Assembly (NCBI RefSeq): GCF_010015585.1 | Contig: NW_022985068.1 | Location: 1,022,123-1,086,122 of the forward strand | Length of the DNA: 64,000 nt | Source of the DNA: Eremomyces bilateralis CBS 781.70 | Taxonomy: Eukaryota; Ascomycota; Dothideomycetes; Eremomycetales; Eremomycetaceae | Reading direction: 5' to 3' | In this document: piece by piece, positions 1-11,129 of the stretch | Position numbering within the stretch: the stretch's first letter is position 1 | How the letters are laid out: each line of letters opens with the position of its first letter | Translations under genes and position numbers: made by a program | The notes under the pieces: generated by a model | What the model was told of the DNA's origin: nothing | Seen by the model: the letters and a program-made list of their open reading frames with translations, nothing else | Databases searched by the model: none

Positions 1-1030
1 CCGGCAAACTCCTGTTCAGGTCTTTCTCAATCTCATCGATTGCAAGGGACTGTTTCCCCTCGTGCTCCTTGAGCATCTCCGCATATAGATCCGGATTCTG
101 GAATCGAAGAAACAGAGAGCCGGACGTGAGTTCCCAGATCTCGCCTCGAAGTCGGTTCGGCAATCCCACGCGAATCAGCTTATGAAATGTCGGTTGGCGG
201 ACTATGGTGGCATTCCGCCCATTTTCACGCATGTACTCCTTCCAAAGACGCATCTTCGCTTTGTCCCTCAGCTTCCGTGCATCGCCAGGATAGCGATATA
301 TCGCACCGAGGCCGGTGTCCGGGGGATCCCGCTGTGTTGTGGTAGACCCCTCCTTGTCAGACGTGGCTGTATCCGCTAAATGATACTCCGAGTACAATTC
401 TCCCACCACCTTATTCAGGTTCTGAGTATCCTTGTATGCTGCCCGGAGCCCTTTCTTCAACCCATCGCAGAATCGTTCGCATTGCTGTCGGCTGCCGGCA
501 AGCTGCACGATCAATCTCTGTGGGTTCGGATTCGTCGATTGCTTTTTATCCACGTCCCGGTAGCCGTTTGATGTGGTGATGGCGAGGGAGAACTGGAAGC
601 TCTGGCTATTCAATCGCTCGACCCTTCGAACGGCACACAGGGGCAACGTGAATCCATTCCCAGAAGGTCCCGTGCCGTGCGTCTGACCTGTAAAACTACT
701 CGAAGAACTGGTGGTTGCCGTGCTCAGGAAGCTGGACCCTTGCGTCGAAAAACAGATATAGTGTTCGCTGAGGTGCAACCGTCCGACATAATGGTTCCCT
801 CTCAGCTGACTGCTAACGTCGTTGGCGTCTTGTGGTTGTCGGCCGCTTCGGGGTAACGGCAGCGTGAGCTCCGATGTGATCTCATACAAAGGGGATTCGC
901 TGTCCGGCAGGCGGAATTGATGCTGGAACAAGGTGGATTTCGAGGGTGACTTGGACGGGGAGGCAGTAAGACCGGCGGTATCGATCAAGGTCTGGGCCTT
1001 CTGGACGAGGGAGGTGAAGTTGTTGAACAT
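1..1030 (-). CDS. GYP2: Rab GTPase-activating protein, GRAM + TBC (GYP2/MDR1-like), partial
   Basis: The reading frame starts at ATG 1030-1028 and stays open without an intron to the window edge, giving about 343 residues of the N-terminal part. It begins MFNNFTSLVQKAQ. Residues ~60-190 (YVGRLHLSEHYICFST, later RRVERLNSQSFQFSL) look like a GRAM domain, a lipid-binding module. Residues ~270-343 carry the start of a TBC domain with the family hallmarks RLWKEYM and GLPNRLRGEIWELTSGS. Known proteins of this type (yeast Mdr1/Gyp2, human TBC1D8/9) stimulate GTP hydrolysis on Ypt/Rab GTPases in Golgi and endosome traffic. The catalytic Arg/Gln fingers lie outside the window. The call rests on the GRAM-TBC order and the RGEIW motif. 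Confidence 0.87.
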   Translation of the reverse strand, partial: MFNNFTSLVQKAQTLIDTAGLTASPSKSPSKSTLFQHQFRLPDSESPLYEITSELTLPLPRSGRQPQDANDVSSQLRGNHYVGRLHLSEHYICFSTQGSSFLSTATTSSSSSFTGQTHGTGPSGNGFTLPLCAVRRVERLNSQSFQFSLAITTSNGYRDVDKKQSTNPNPQRLIVQLAGSRQQCERFCDGLKKGLRAAYKDTQNLNKVVGELYSEYHLADTATSDKEGSTTTQRDPPDTGLGAIYRYPGDARKLRDKAKMRLWKEYMRENGRNATIVRQPTFHKLIRVGLPNRLRGEIWELTSGSLFLRFQNPDLYAEMLKEHEGKQSLAIDEIEKDLNRSLP

Positions 1031-1743
1031 GGTGGAAGGTCGAGTCCAAGACGCGAGGTCCGGAACATGTTATATGCTGTACTTAACGACTAGCTGGCGG
1101 GCTCTTCAAAAGGTGGTTGATACATGGAAAAAGGGTAATTGTGAGTGCGGCTATGTGACGTTGGACATCGGAAACAATGGAGAAGAGGTGGGAAACGTTT
1201 TAACGGTACGTGACGCTCAGCAAGCTCCAAGCTGCTAGAAGCTTAAACGGTTAAATCTCCCGCCTCCCCGCGCTTTAAGGCTTTCTGCAGCCACACATGG
1301 TACGGAGTAATAATGTACCATCTTACGGCGCTTCATCCTCCCTGGCGTTAACACTTCCAACCTCCAGTTATGAGAACACCCAAGTTATGTCCACGGGTAT
1401 TGTAGCCCATGGTGTTCAAGCGGATCTCATCATTCAATGTATGCATTGCAGGTAGGTCTCCTTCCTGAAGCTGTGCAGTGCATGCTCTATCCACGACCAT
1501 ACCAAACCTCACAGTCCTCCATCCGATTGGGGGCCATCCCTGGCTGCATGATCACCTTCACAGCCGCCGGAGGAGGCTCAGCGGTTGCTGCGTTGCTGGA
1601 CTAGTCTTTTAGCGATGGTGCAACAGACGAGGTATGAACCTCCGACGTCTTCGACGGGGCTGTCCTTCGTAGTAGATTTTGAAGTCTCCCTTCTCTGTTT
1701 TCCACGGTATGTTTCCATGGATGATTGAGAGCACGTTACTGGT
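1031..1743. other. Intergenic region between divergent genes
   Basis: This 713 bp stretch separates two divergently transcribed genes and should hold both promoters. No long frame with coding character, tRNA, or transposon similarity is visible. A reading frame at 933-1238 on the plus strand is antisense to the Rab-GAP and is not believed. Confidence 0.5.
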
Positions 1744-3669
1744 ATGGATCCATTATCAATAGCCGCGGGCGCAACCGGGCTCGTCACTGCCTGTGTAAAG
1801 GTAGGCGACCGCATTGGCATTTCCCGTTGTATGTATATCGTTTGAATTGACCGGATGTGCAGATCTCTGCCGCCCTTTATACATTCATCGACGACACTCG
1901 ACATGTAGATGACAACCTAGTTGCGCTAAACGACGAAGTCCTCGGACTGTCGCGAGTACTGGGCGCAATATGCAAGAGTTGGAAACAAAGTCCGCTAACA
2001 GCGATAGCCCAAGCTGATCCAGATGGGTCGCTCTGGTCTAGTGTCAAGGCCTCACTTGATGACTGTGGGAGGACTTTGGGGAGACTCGAGAAGAACGTGA
2101 ATGATATCCAACAAAAGGATAGCTTTTTCGGGCGCCTGAAGGTCACAAGGTCTATCCGATTCAATCTGAAGGCAAAGGATGTTATGGTCTTTCGTCAGCA
2201 GATCCAAACCTACAACGGCGCCATGCAAAGCTCCCTACAAATGATAAATGTGTTCGTAATGTCTCCGATCATCTGCATTCATGTACTAACTTGGACTCCC
2301 AAGGTGCCTACTCATATATGGACAATCTTCCCAAGACATGGTTATTCGTGGCCTTGACGGTCTCAAGGACCAACTTGGACGGCTCGAGTCCGAAATCGGG
2401 ACCATGAATGCTCTGCAGGTTCCTGATGCATCCGGCCAAGAGATCCAATTCAACAGAAAAGTTACAGATACTTTACGACGCCTCGCAAGGGCAGCAGAAA
2501 CCTTTCACTCAAGTGCTAGCACAGTAGCAGGTGGATCAACTGTTTGGGGAGGAAGCGTTTCCGGAGAACCTCTCCATCCTGACCAATACCGCAGTATCGA
2601 AGAATGGATCCCTCCTCCTATTGAAGAAGAGTCTCCCGTGGAAACAGTATCGGAGACATCGAGGGTGACGTCGCCGTCTGCCAACTCGTCGATAAACTAT
2701 ACCCTGTCGAAAACCATGAGGGCGACGACGCCATCTACAAATGTGTCGACCAATGTCCCAACAGCCCCTTCTACTATCCTGCCGGATGAGCATCCCGCAA
2801 ATGAATCCGAGGACTCAGAATTAGATGTGGAAGCGGAACTGGCCAAGAAATTCGAAGAACTCGCATTGAGCAATTTTCGTCGGGAAGATTACTCGAAAGC
2901 AGAGCTGTTCCTAAGAAAGCTCGCTGCTCGATATAAAAACGACCAAGAATCGCCGGCAGCCATCGCCTCGATCGATTTGAAGATTGCGTTCGCATGCTGT
3001 ATGCAGTGGCGATGGGATGAGGCGGAGGCCATCGCATTCCCGTTGACGACGGGGAAAAGTCGCATTGATATCGCGCCTTTCCACCTCCTTCATGCCATCG
3101 CATTGCAACGAATGAACGATGGAGGTGATGAGGGGCTCGGAAAAGCAATGAAGCTCTGCAAGAGAGCGCTGGGGGGTAAAAAGAAGCTTCTTGGGAAAAA
3201 CAGCGAGTCGTTTCGCCAGACTACCGAACTGCTGGGCCGTATTTATGAAGCACAAGGAAACCACATCGAAGCGGAAGCCTGTCGTGAGCTCTACCCGGCC
3301 CCGGCTTATGCGGATGACAGCCCGGCTCGACTCGACGCTCGCAATTACTTGACGGAAAACGTAGACTTGCAGGTTAAGTCTCTCCCTCCGCCCGAGAACC
3401 CGAAAGGACCGTTATTAGGAGATATTCAAAGTTCCGGAGGATTATCCCCTCAGCGCGTCCCCCTTGAAGGAGAAACGTCGAGTCCATCAGCCCTGTTGCC
3501 CTCGAGAGACGAACCTCGTGACACCAATGAGGGCGCTACTACTTTGTTCGATCGGGAACGACTAGCTAGCTCAACCCAGAGTAGAAGCCCCTTCGGCCGC
3601 CATCCCCCCGCGCCCCGCGCCCTCTCGCCCCCTGGCCCCCCTTCCGCCCAGCTGTCTCGGACTAGGTGA
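1744..3669 (+). CDS. Fungal STAND N-terminal domain protein with TPR-like C-terminus
   Basis: Three exons fit: 1744-1800, 1863-2251 and 2304-3669, giving 603 residues. All three join in frame; the first donor is GTAGGC and the second GTTCGT. The N-terminus MDPLSIAAGATGLVTACVK and the segment ALYTFIDDTRHVDDNLVALN are typical of the fungal N-terminal domain found in front of NACHT/NB-ARC receptors (PigL_N-like). Here no nucleotide-binding P-loop follows. Residues ~330-460 contain helical pairs rich in A/L spacing, for example ALSNFRREDYSKAELFLRKL and LLGRIYEAQGNHIEAEACRE, which look like TPR motifs. The tail is Pro/Ser-rich and disordered. Function is unknown; a signalling or scaffold role is an inference from the domain. 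Confidence 0.75.
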
Positions 3670-4887
3670 GATCATATCGAACACATTAGAGCTACCCGAG
3701 ACCCCAAGGCGAGCATTGATCCAAGCGCAGTGGCGACCAGCGCGGATTGGGTCCAGAGAGCCAATACACCATAACGAATAACGGAGGCTTGTCCTACTCT
3801 AGGGTGGCCAGCTCGCTTTTCCTTACAACCAGACTACGGATGATAGGAAGTTAGGAATTCGGCAGCCGCCAACCAGGAATACCCATCCAAAAAGGGCTAC
3901 GCTTGAGGACTTCATCGTTGTGCAGGGCCTGTCGGTGGTTAAGGCGCCGCCATCGTCAACAAGCCCAGCAGCGACAATATCAAGACGACCTCCGGTTTTA
4001 GCGCTTTTTGCTTGCCTACGATGTCTCGGTTTCCTTCTACATCGGGCATTGGAAAGCTCTAAATAAAGGACGAAGCTAGGACGCTGCCATCGTTCCTACT
4101 GGATACCCCCATCGCCCGATTCAAGTGAAGCAATAAATTAACATTCATAAGCATCAGTGCATGACAGTCTATTGGCATTTGACAGGCCCGTCATCCGACG
4201 TACCTGCGTATCCACGTGTTTCATAGCCTCCCAACTCCCTAATCCCAACGGCCCAGGCCCCAACCCCATGAATTGCAACCTTTTTTTGGCCATGGCTAGA
4301 CGGAAATTGGCTTCGGCGGCAAGGGTCGATGGCTGACACATCGCGGGGAACTGGGGGTTTGACGGTCTCCCGCTGCATAAATTGCATTCCTCTAAGCGAG
4401 TGCAACGAGGTCGAGACAAGCCCCTTCGTGGAATTCGATGCGACTGGGCCACCTCGGTAGGGCTCCCATGTCGGATAATTTCCGTCCCCCGAGCCAGGAA
4501 CTAGCCACCCGCTACCAATCGGCACCACTGCTCCACACCACGATCCAGGTCACGATCCAATGTCCCTCCATCTCGATATGAACTCTGGGCCTCTCGTCTC
4601 TCTTCACCTTGTCGTCGACCAGCCTCACCAATCTTTGTCTGCATCCCCCGCCCTGCGGTTTGTCGGTCATTACCAACACAATCACTTAGAATCGTCGAAC
4701 TCGTTCGACTTGTCACTCGTTTTCTTCAATTTTTTGAAGTTCCACCGGCTTCGAGCCTTGCACGATCTTTAGTTATATCCGAGGAACCACGCTACAGGCA
4801 ACCCGCTCTGCTGGAAAACCGCGTATCGCGACGTCCATTATTATTTTTATATCAATTCATATTTACTTGTGAATATCTATACCCAAG
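3670..4887. other. Intergenic region, nothing recognised
   Basis: About 1.2 kb without convincing coding content. Minus-strand frames of 104 and 119 codons at 4138-4528 overlap each other and have no recognisable motif. The last 300 bp are pyrimidine-rich and probably form the promoter and 5' leader of the next gene, with an AT-rich stretch at 4838-4870 just before its ATG. Confidence 0.45.
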
Positions 4888-5699
4888 ATGCGATTCTCCA
4901 CCGTTTTCGCCCCGTTCATAGCGTTGACTGTCACGGTCTTGGGACCCTTCGCTTTTGCGACCATGCAACCCCTCGACATGCAGAACTCCGGAAACTCCCT
5001 CGCGCGCATGGCGTTCGACTTAAAGGACCTTATCGCTACAATCAACGAGTCGCAGAATGGAGGTGCCATGAGTGTACGGACATCCGGACGTCTTGAGTGT
5101 ATGGATTGGTCCCGCTAACTCGAATTGTCTCGAACTAGGACGTCTTCGACGAATTCGACGACATCTTCGACAGCGTCCTGTCGAACATCTCCCTGCTGAC
5201 CGGCACCGCTGTCGTCACCGATCCCCTCGACGTACAACTCGTTTACGAGGCATACTCCAACGTGAGTCGTAGTGCTTGAGAAACCATCGGATCCATTCGT
5301 TCTGACCCTATTCAGTTCGTCCAAGGCGTCTTCGAGCTCATGGACGGCGTCGCCGACAGCGCCCCCACATTCATCCAACTCGACAAGCAGAACGAGTTCC
5401 GTATCCCCGCCGCCGTGCGTGAACTCAGCGGCGTCGTCGATGTAAGTATCCTGATTGGAAACCTAAGTCGCTGCCATCCCTCAAAGCTGACAATTTCCCA
5501 GGCATACTTGTTCAACATGATCGGCATCTTCCCGTCGAACAGCAGCTACGCCTACCAGAGCGCCAACCAGAAGTCCCAGGTCGACACGCACCTTCGCCGC
5601 GCCGTCCATTCGTACCATCTTGCGACCGCGAGGACACCCACCCCATACTCGAATACCTCAGCGCTTCCGGAGCGCCGACGACATAGGCTGGGGGCGTAA
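4888..5699 (+). CDS. Small secreted protein, possibly HsbA/cell-wall mannoprotein-like
   Basis: Four exons join in phase 0: 4888-5073, 5139-5261, 5316-5441 and 5502-5699, giving 210 residues. The first ~25 residues (MRFSTVFAPFIALTVTVLGP) form a clear signal peptide, so the product enters the secretory pathway. The mature part is predicted helical (VFDEFDDIFDSVLSNISLL, FVQGVFELMDGVAD) with few Cys, which recalls the all-helical hydrophobic-surface-binding/cell-wall galactomannoprotein family, but no decisive motif is seen. The end is basic and low in complexity. The family call is tentative; secretion and gene structure are better supported. It runs towards SEN15, with 190 bp between the two stops. 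Confidence 0.7.
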
Positions 5700-5889
5700 T
5701 GTCCGACGCTGTAATCCCAAACAGGATCGGTCCCTGTAATTTCTTGGCCATATATTCGGAGGAATCGGCGTTGATCTATACGGTTCGAGAATATAGACAC
5801 GCCCATTTCGTTGTGCTTTGCTTCTATGTAATTATTAGTTGGGTCACCATTTCGGAGGAGGATATAATGTCCATAAAATTTGGCTCACC

Positions 5890-6558
5890 TCAGTTCTGCC
5901 GCGGCTTGACGATCCCGTCGTGCGTGATGTAGAACACGATAGTGCTGTCGTCGTCCACCGTCGCCAGCAGCACGCGTTTCGTCGTCCTCCATTTGTTCTT
6001 CAGGACAGGTTCGCCACTGCTCGTTTCTCGAGCCGAACCACTGCCAGCGTTCGCCGGCTGCCCCTCTTGAGGGAACAGTTCCGTCCCTGCCTGCGGATCG
6101 TCTACCTCTGGCGGCTCATGCGATACCTCATCGAACACCGCCGCCATCTGCTTCAAGCTCCACCGCTCCCTCAAATGTGTCGGCAAGATCCACTCGCGCT
6201 CCGGCTCCGGCTCCTCATCATCCTCATCCTCATCCGCAGCATCTCCACCGCCGTTTTTCCTCGCCTCCCGCCGCTGATCCCCCAGCTTCACCTGTTCGAT
6301 CTGCTCGTCGGGATGCACATAGATCCGCCGCGGCGGCAGCCCTGAGATCAGCGGACGCGGGAGCGGCGCAAAGGGAGTGGTCGGGGAGGTGTGGTGGATG
6401 GTGATCTGCTCCCATTGGTGCTGGTAGCGGAGGTTATGGGCCACTTGGAGCGCGAGGTGGAGGTATGGATCGGGGGCAGGAGATCGGTCGGCGAGGCGGT
6501 AGGATGAGATGAAGGTTTGCAGAGGGCTCGCGGCGGGCGGGGAGGTGGGTTTTGACAT
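5890..6558 (-). CDS. SEN15: tRNA-splicing endonuclease subunit Sen15
   Basis: Single-exon gene of 222 residues. The N-terminal half contains a helical segment (DPYLHLALQVAHNLRYQHQW) followed by ISGLPPRRIYVHPDEQIE, and the C-terminus ends TKRVLLATVDDDSTIVFYIT then HDGIVKPRQN. This is the Sen15 fold, which ends in the beta strands used for pairing with Sen34 in the Sen2-Sen34-Sen15-Sen54 complex that removes introns from pre-tRNAs. An acidic insert (DAADEDEDDEEPEPE, ~residues 103-117) lies between the conserved parts. Sen15 is a structural, non-catalytic subunit, so no catalytic triad is expected. The size fits other filamentous fungi. Confidence 0.85.
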   Translation of the reverse strand: MSKPTSPPAASPLQTFISSYRLADRSPAPDPYLHLALQVAHNLRYQHQWEQITIHHTSPTTPFAPLPRPLISGLPPRRIYVHPDEQIEQVKLGDQRREARKNGGGDAADEDEDDEEPEPEREWILPTHLRERWSLKQMAAVFDEVSHEPPEVDDPQAGTELFPQEGQPANAGSGSARETSSGEPVLKNKWRTTKRVLLATVDDDSTIVFYITHDGIVKPRQN

Positions 6559-7372
6559 GTTGGAATCTAGGTCTTTAGGCGTCCACGGAGGTTCATTGCG
6601 GAACAGATCGAGAGGTTGATCGTGCAGTCATAAGCACAAAATTCACGGGCTTCCGCTGGGAAATTTCCAGATGGGATTCAACGCGGGCGATGATTGGCTG
6701 AAATTGGAAGTCTGGAGTAGTGAGCCGGCGAATCTGCAGCTAGCTCTTTATGGAATAGTGTAATATTAGCGCACTAATGGTTGCAAGGCTAACCAAATAG
6801 GGAAGAATTTTATTCGATAATTACCAGTAACGGCCGTAATATTTGACCATGGTCGCGATTTGGGGGAATGTTGAGCAGTTCGTCATCTTTCCGCCCCCAA
6901 CTGAACTTCCTAGAGACAGGCCCAGATAGGATCGGCAGGATTCGTGTTCAACGAAATGTATTAATATTGCTTGATTTATATGTAGTGCAGTCGGCAGTGC
7001 CATCTTCCACTCCTCATCTCTGCTTCTTCTCCTTACAATCGGGTTTTGGATATCTCATAGGGCCTAGCATCCAAAACCGGTTTATACAGTCGTCAACAAG
7101 GGTCTCAAGACCATTGCTGGGGTGATCGCATTCGCGTTCAACTGAACAATCATTGTGCTACTACCTACGTCAATTGCCACTGCCGCAAACTTGGAATCGC
7201 TTTCTAGCCGATTGGAGAATTAAGGGCACGTTGAGGACCTCGTCTACGATCAAAATTAAGCCGTCTCGCCAGACCGCCTGGGAAGCATGCCCTTCCATCT
7301 CAAAGACAACCACAGTGTTCACTGAACATTCATACGGAGGCTAGGAGCATCGACAAGTCCGTTATAGCGGAG
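6559..7372. other. Intergenic region between divergent genes
   Basis: About 810 bp between the SEN15 start and the DUF2985 gene start. It should hold two promoters. No protein, RNA or repeat is recognised. Confidence 0.45.
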
Positions 7373-8914
7373 ATGACGTCCAACGACGCTTCGCAATCCT
7401 CTTCCTCCCGTTCTCCGCCGCAAGATGCTCTTCCCCAGACATCGCACCCCCTACCGCCGACCATGCCTTCCGCTCCCTCGCCCTCGCGGCCTCATTTCCC
7501 AGCCCCTGGACGCACCACCACCGCATCATCATCCACATCCAGGACATCTATTGCTACAGCGGGCACCCGATTACGATCCGCATCGCAGAAACTGCTGGAC
7601 GCCGACGTGCCGCTCGGATTCATGTCGGCGAGCGGCGCCGTCGTATCGAAGGCCCCGACGTTGGCGGATATCCGCACGGGAGGTTTTGGGTTGAATGGAT
7701 GGACCGGGGAGGGACAGGATCGCTCACCGAGGAGGAGAGGTAGTGGAAGCGGTGGAGTACTGGGGCCGCCGTCAAGAAAGGCGACGGGAGGACTTGAGTC
7801 GGAGCCGTTCCCCGTTGTGAAGGAGGAGTCGCATGTGGCCAACCCAGAGAAACCCGCACACAATCATCCCGAGCACGCACAATTCGAGCCACAAGAGGGG
7901 AAGAACAAAGACTTTGGCGTTCAGTCCATTACCAAATCCACCACCACCTCCACCGAACCCCCTCCCGGCCTCCCTCGACGAGTCACATACGGCTACGTCC
8001 CCCCTCCCCACGTCCCCTGGACGACCAGCACCGCCATCGCCCTAAAAGCCTTCCTCCACTGGTTCATCACCCCCTTCGGCTTCCTCATCACCCTCTACGG
8101 CCTCAACATCGTCGCCTGGGGCGGCATGCTCTTCCTCCTCCTCTGCAACGCCGCCCCCGCCATGTGCCACCCCTCCTGCAACGACATCAACTCCCCCCGC
8201 CGCATCTGGATCGAAATCGACTCGCAGATCCTGAACGGTCTATTTTGCGTCACCGGCTTCGGCCTGATCCCGTGGCGCTTCCGCGATCTCTACTGGTGGG
8301 CCGTGTGGCGGCTGGGGATCCGTGGTGGAGCGCGCGAGAAGCGCATGGGCGGCATCCGCCGGCTGGCGGGCATTCATCGCGGTTGGTATCGATTGGCCGG
8401 CAGCGAAAAGCGGCCGTTGACTGCGTCGGCTGCGCCGACCAAGTCAGAACAGGGAGTCGACACGCCGGACGATCTGAACGAGGCATTGCCGATCCCTCCG
8501 TCCAAACAGCCGGATGATCCGCTCACCGGCGTACGTGCCACGCCGACCCGTCCGTGGAAGATGGACTTCGTGGTCTTGATGAATGTCGCGAACACGTTCC
8601 TGCAAGCGTGCCTCGCAGGGTTCATGTGGGGATTGAACCGGTACGATCGGCCGTCGTGGTCGACAGGATTCTTCGTGGCGTTGGCGTGCATCGCGGCCGC
8701 TGCGGGGGGGTTGATGATATTTCATGAGGGTAAGCGAGCAATGTATCTTGATGTTCGAGACAATGGCTGATGGTGAATAGGCAAATGCGTGAAGAAAGTT
8801 GAGGGGCTGGCGCCGAAACTTGATCCGAAACCCAAAGATGTCGAGAGGGCCGAAGTCTCGAATGATGAGAAACCCGCCATCGACGACCGGAAGTCGCATG
8901 CTACAAGCAGATAG
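7373..8914 (+). CDS. DUF2985 family integral membrane protein
   Basis: Two exons, 7373-8729 and 8781-8914, give 496 residues; the donor GTAAGC and acceptor ATAG restore the frame. The first ~215 residues are Ser/Pro-rich and disordered. Residues ~225-330 hold the fungal DUF2985 core: a hydrophobic helix (FLHWFITPFGFLITLYGLNI), the Cys-containing stretch NAAPAMCHPSCNDINSPRRI, and a second hydrophobic part ILNGLFCVTGFGLIPWRFRD. Two further membrane helices lie near the end (FLQACLAGFMWGLNRYD and GFFVALACIAAAAGGLMIF). The C-terminus is charged and presumably cytosolic. DUF2985 proteins are widespread in ascomycetes and of unknown function. No paralogue is visible in the window. Confidence 0.85.
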
Positions 8915-9782
8915 CGATCCTTTTGACTAGTCCAATCCATTTTCAATATTTCTATGAGCCGTTTTTAATGTTGCTTTTGTCTATCCCTTGAGCCTGGTCT
9001 ACTTTCCGTAGTCCATTAAAGATATAGACCTTACTGCTTGAGCCGCCATTGTACCATTAAGCCTGCACTGGTTCATGACGCTCTCATTCACTCTCGATGT
9101 CTTACTAACCAGTATGTCGACCTTCTTCAGCCACTTAAGACAGGCGAACTAATTACTACATCGATGAATTTCGGGTCTAAGGAGGCATATTCACGTCTAA
9201 GGCACTATCTCACTGCAGGAAAGCGCATGCATGGCTGCGGCAAGGATGGAGGCCGCCACTGAAATCACTCCACTGCCACCGGATTTGACACCGGCAATTC
9301 CTTTCATATCCTTGGGAATATAAATGGACTATTTCATTGAGTTTCTGGACGGGGACAGACTACCACAAAGGCATTGGATCGGAATAGGCACCCTTGGATG
9401 GGATTGACGGACGTGAGGGAGCGGGTGGGAGATTTTGTATCTGGAAAAATCCCCACCTTAAGGGTGAAACTCAAGGGCGAAAAGATGGCGTTCTGCCGCT
9501 AATATGGACATTTAAATGTCTAACTGCCCGATCAAGTTACCATGGCATTAACAATTAACCATCTAAGAAATCTAGTAAGATGGCGGTCGAGGCCGGTCTA
9601 CAGACTTGTACTTCGTTGGGCGTGCAGCTTGCTGGTCCTCTCCACATTTATGAATACGCACATGCGAGGCTGTTGGAGGATTGAGAGCTTGGATTGATAT
9701 AAATCCCAATACATACCTCCAATATCAATTTCGTGAGAATCAAACTCAAGACTTTCCTGTCATTATTCTCAATTCCTAATCG
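8915..9782. other. Intergenic region with likely promoter
   Basis: About 870 bp with no coding signal. A TATA-like stretch (gatataaatccc) near 9695-9706 lies some 290 bp before the preferred ATG at 9987 of the next gene, close to its likely leader. Confidence 0.45.
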
Positions 9783-11021
9783 TTGATGTGGAAGCGATCA
9801 TTCAACGTTTTAAGCCCGTTGGAAATTGACACATTCGCAGTCACATCCCGTGCAATACCGCGATTAAAGTCGCTCTCTTCAGCGACCTTCACCAGGACGA
9901 CTCCTAATCAGCAAACCAGTACACCCGAACTTTCCTCCTTTAATATCAAGGTCCCCCTTCTGACTCTCTCCTCCCAGCCGACCAACATGTCCGCCCCTCC
10001 CAAAGAAGACATCCAAACGATGCACCACCACATCGTGGGCCTCGAAGAGATCCATACCCCCTACCCCACCCCCTCCTTTCCCCACCCGTACACCCAAACC
10101 AACCACCACACCACCTCCCCCTCCGAACTCCGCTCCCGCATTGCCGATGCCACCATTCTTATCGCCACCACCGTCAAACTCACCGCCGACATCCTCCGCC
10201 CCTCCGTCACCCCGCGCCTCCGCCACATCGCCGTCATGGCCAGCGGCACTGACCACGTCGACCTCACGGCCGCCCAGGCGCGAGGGATCCGCGTCACCAA
10301 CACGCCCGGCGTGATGATGGAGGCGGTGGCGGAGCACGCGGTGGGGCTGTACTTCGCGGCGCGGCGGCGGATCGTGCGGACGATGGACCTGAGCGTGGGG
10401 CGGGCGACTGAGTGGAAGACGCGGGAGAGCGTGGCGGGGCGGATGCACATGGCGGATGGGGGTGCGCCATTGACGTGTCGGGAGGAGGTGGTGGGGGTGG
10501 TGGGGTGGGGGAAGATTGGGCGGGAGATTGGGCGGTTGATGAGCGCGTTGGGAATGAGGGTGGTGGTGGCGGGGAGAAAGGGCGCGACCGGGGGGGAGGT
10601 GGGGGAGGGGAGGGTGGAGTTTGAGGAAGTGTTGAGGACGTGTACAGTAGTGGTGTTGGTGGTGCCGAGGAAGAAGGAGACGACGGGGTTGATTGGGGAG
10701 AGAGAATTGGGGATGATGAGGAAGGAGGCGGTGATTGTGAATGTTGCGAGAGGTGGGATCGTCGATGAGGAGGCCATGGTGAAAGCGTTAAGAGATGGGA
10801 CCATTAGTGGATACGCTACGGATGTTTTTCGAGTCGAGCCGGCCGACGAAGAGGATACGCCGATCTTGAGCGAAGAGATCATTCGAAACGAGGGGTTGAA
10901 TATCACGGCCACTCCACATGTTGCCTGGTATGGCGACAGTACGCAAAAGAACCTCAACAGGGTTCTAAAGGAGAACATAGAGAAATGGGTACGCGGGGAG
11001 GACCAGAACATCATTGTATAA
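9783..11021 (+). CDS. D-isomer specific 2-hydroxyacid dehydrogenase
   Basis: Single-exon frame of 412 codons; the internal ATG at 9987 (MSAPPKEDIQTMHH) gives 344 residues, closer to the usual 310-350, and is the more likely start. The enzyme class reduces 2-oxo acids to D-2-hydroxy acids, or the reverse, with NAD(P)H. Visible hallmarks: VMASGTDHVDLTAA in the substrate domain, the Rossmann loop VVGVVGWGKIGREIG (GxGxxG), the catalytic Arg in NVARGGIVDEEAM, Glu in VFRVEPADEEDTP and His in TATPHVAWYGD. The middle of the gene is unusually G-rich on the plus strand (10480-10640). Substrate cannot be told from sequence; glyoxylate or hydroxypyruvate reductase-like activity is possible. Confidence 0.88.
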   Translation: MMWKRSFNVLSPLEIDTFAVTSRAIPRLKSLSSATFTRTTPNQQTSTPELSSFNIKVPLLTLSSQPTNMSAPPKEDIQTMHHHIVGLEEIHTPYPTPSFPHPYTQTNHHTTSPSELRSRIADATILIATTVKLTADILRPSVTPRLRHIAVMASGTDHVDLTAAQARGIRVTNTPGVMMEAVAEHAVGLYFAARRRIVRTMDLSVGRATEWKTRESVAGRMHMADGGAPLTCREEVVGVVGWGKIGREIGRLMSALGMRVVVAGRKGATGGEVGEGRVEFEEVLRTCTVVVLVVPRKKETTGLIGERELGMMRKEAVIVNVARGGIVDEEAMVKALRDGTISGYATDVFRVEPADEEDTPILSEEIIRNEGLNITATPHVAWYGDSTQKNLNRVLKENIEKWVRGEDQNIIV

Positions 11022-11129
11022 TGCATTCGTAATTAGATATTAGTCAGATAGCTAACCCCATATCAAGCGTTTATTGACATGGATCCAGAAGGTTGCTCTG
11101 CAAGAGGTGAAGTATAGGTGACGCAGAGA

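Noticed and set aside
9879-11026. A 321-codon and a 189-codon minus-strand frame opposite the hydroxyacid dehydrogenase.
   Set aside because: Composition (runs of Gly/His/Val) reflects antisense of a G-rich gene; the plus strand carries all catalytic motifs.
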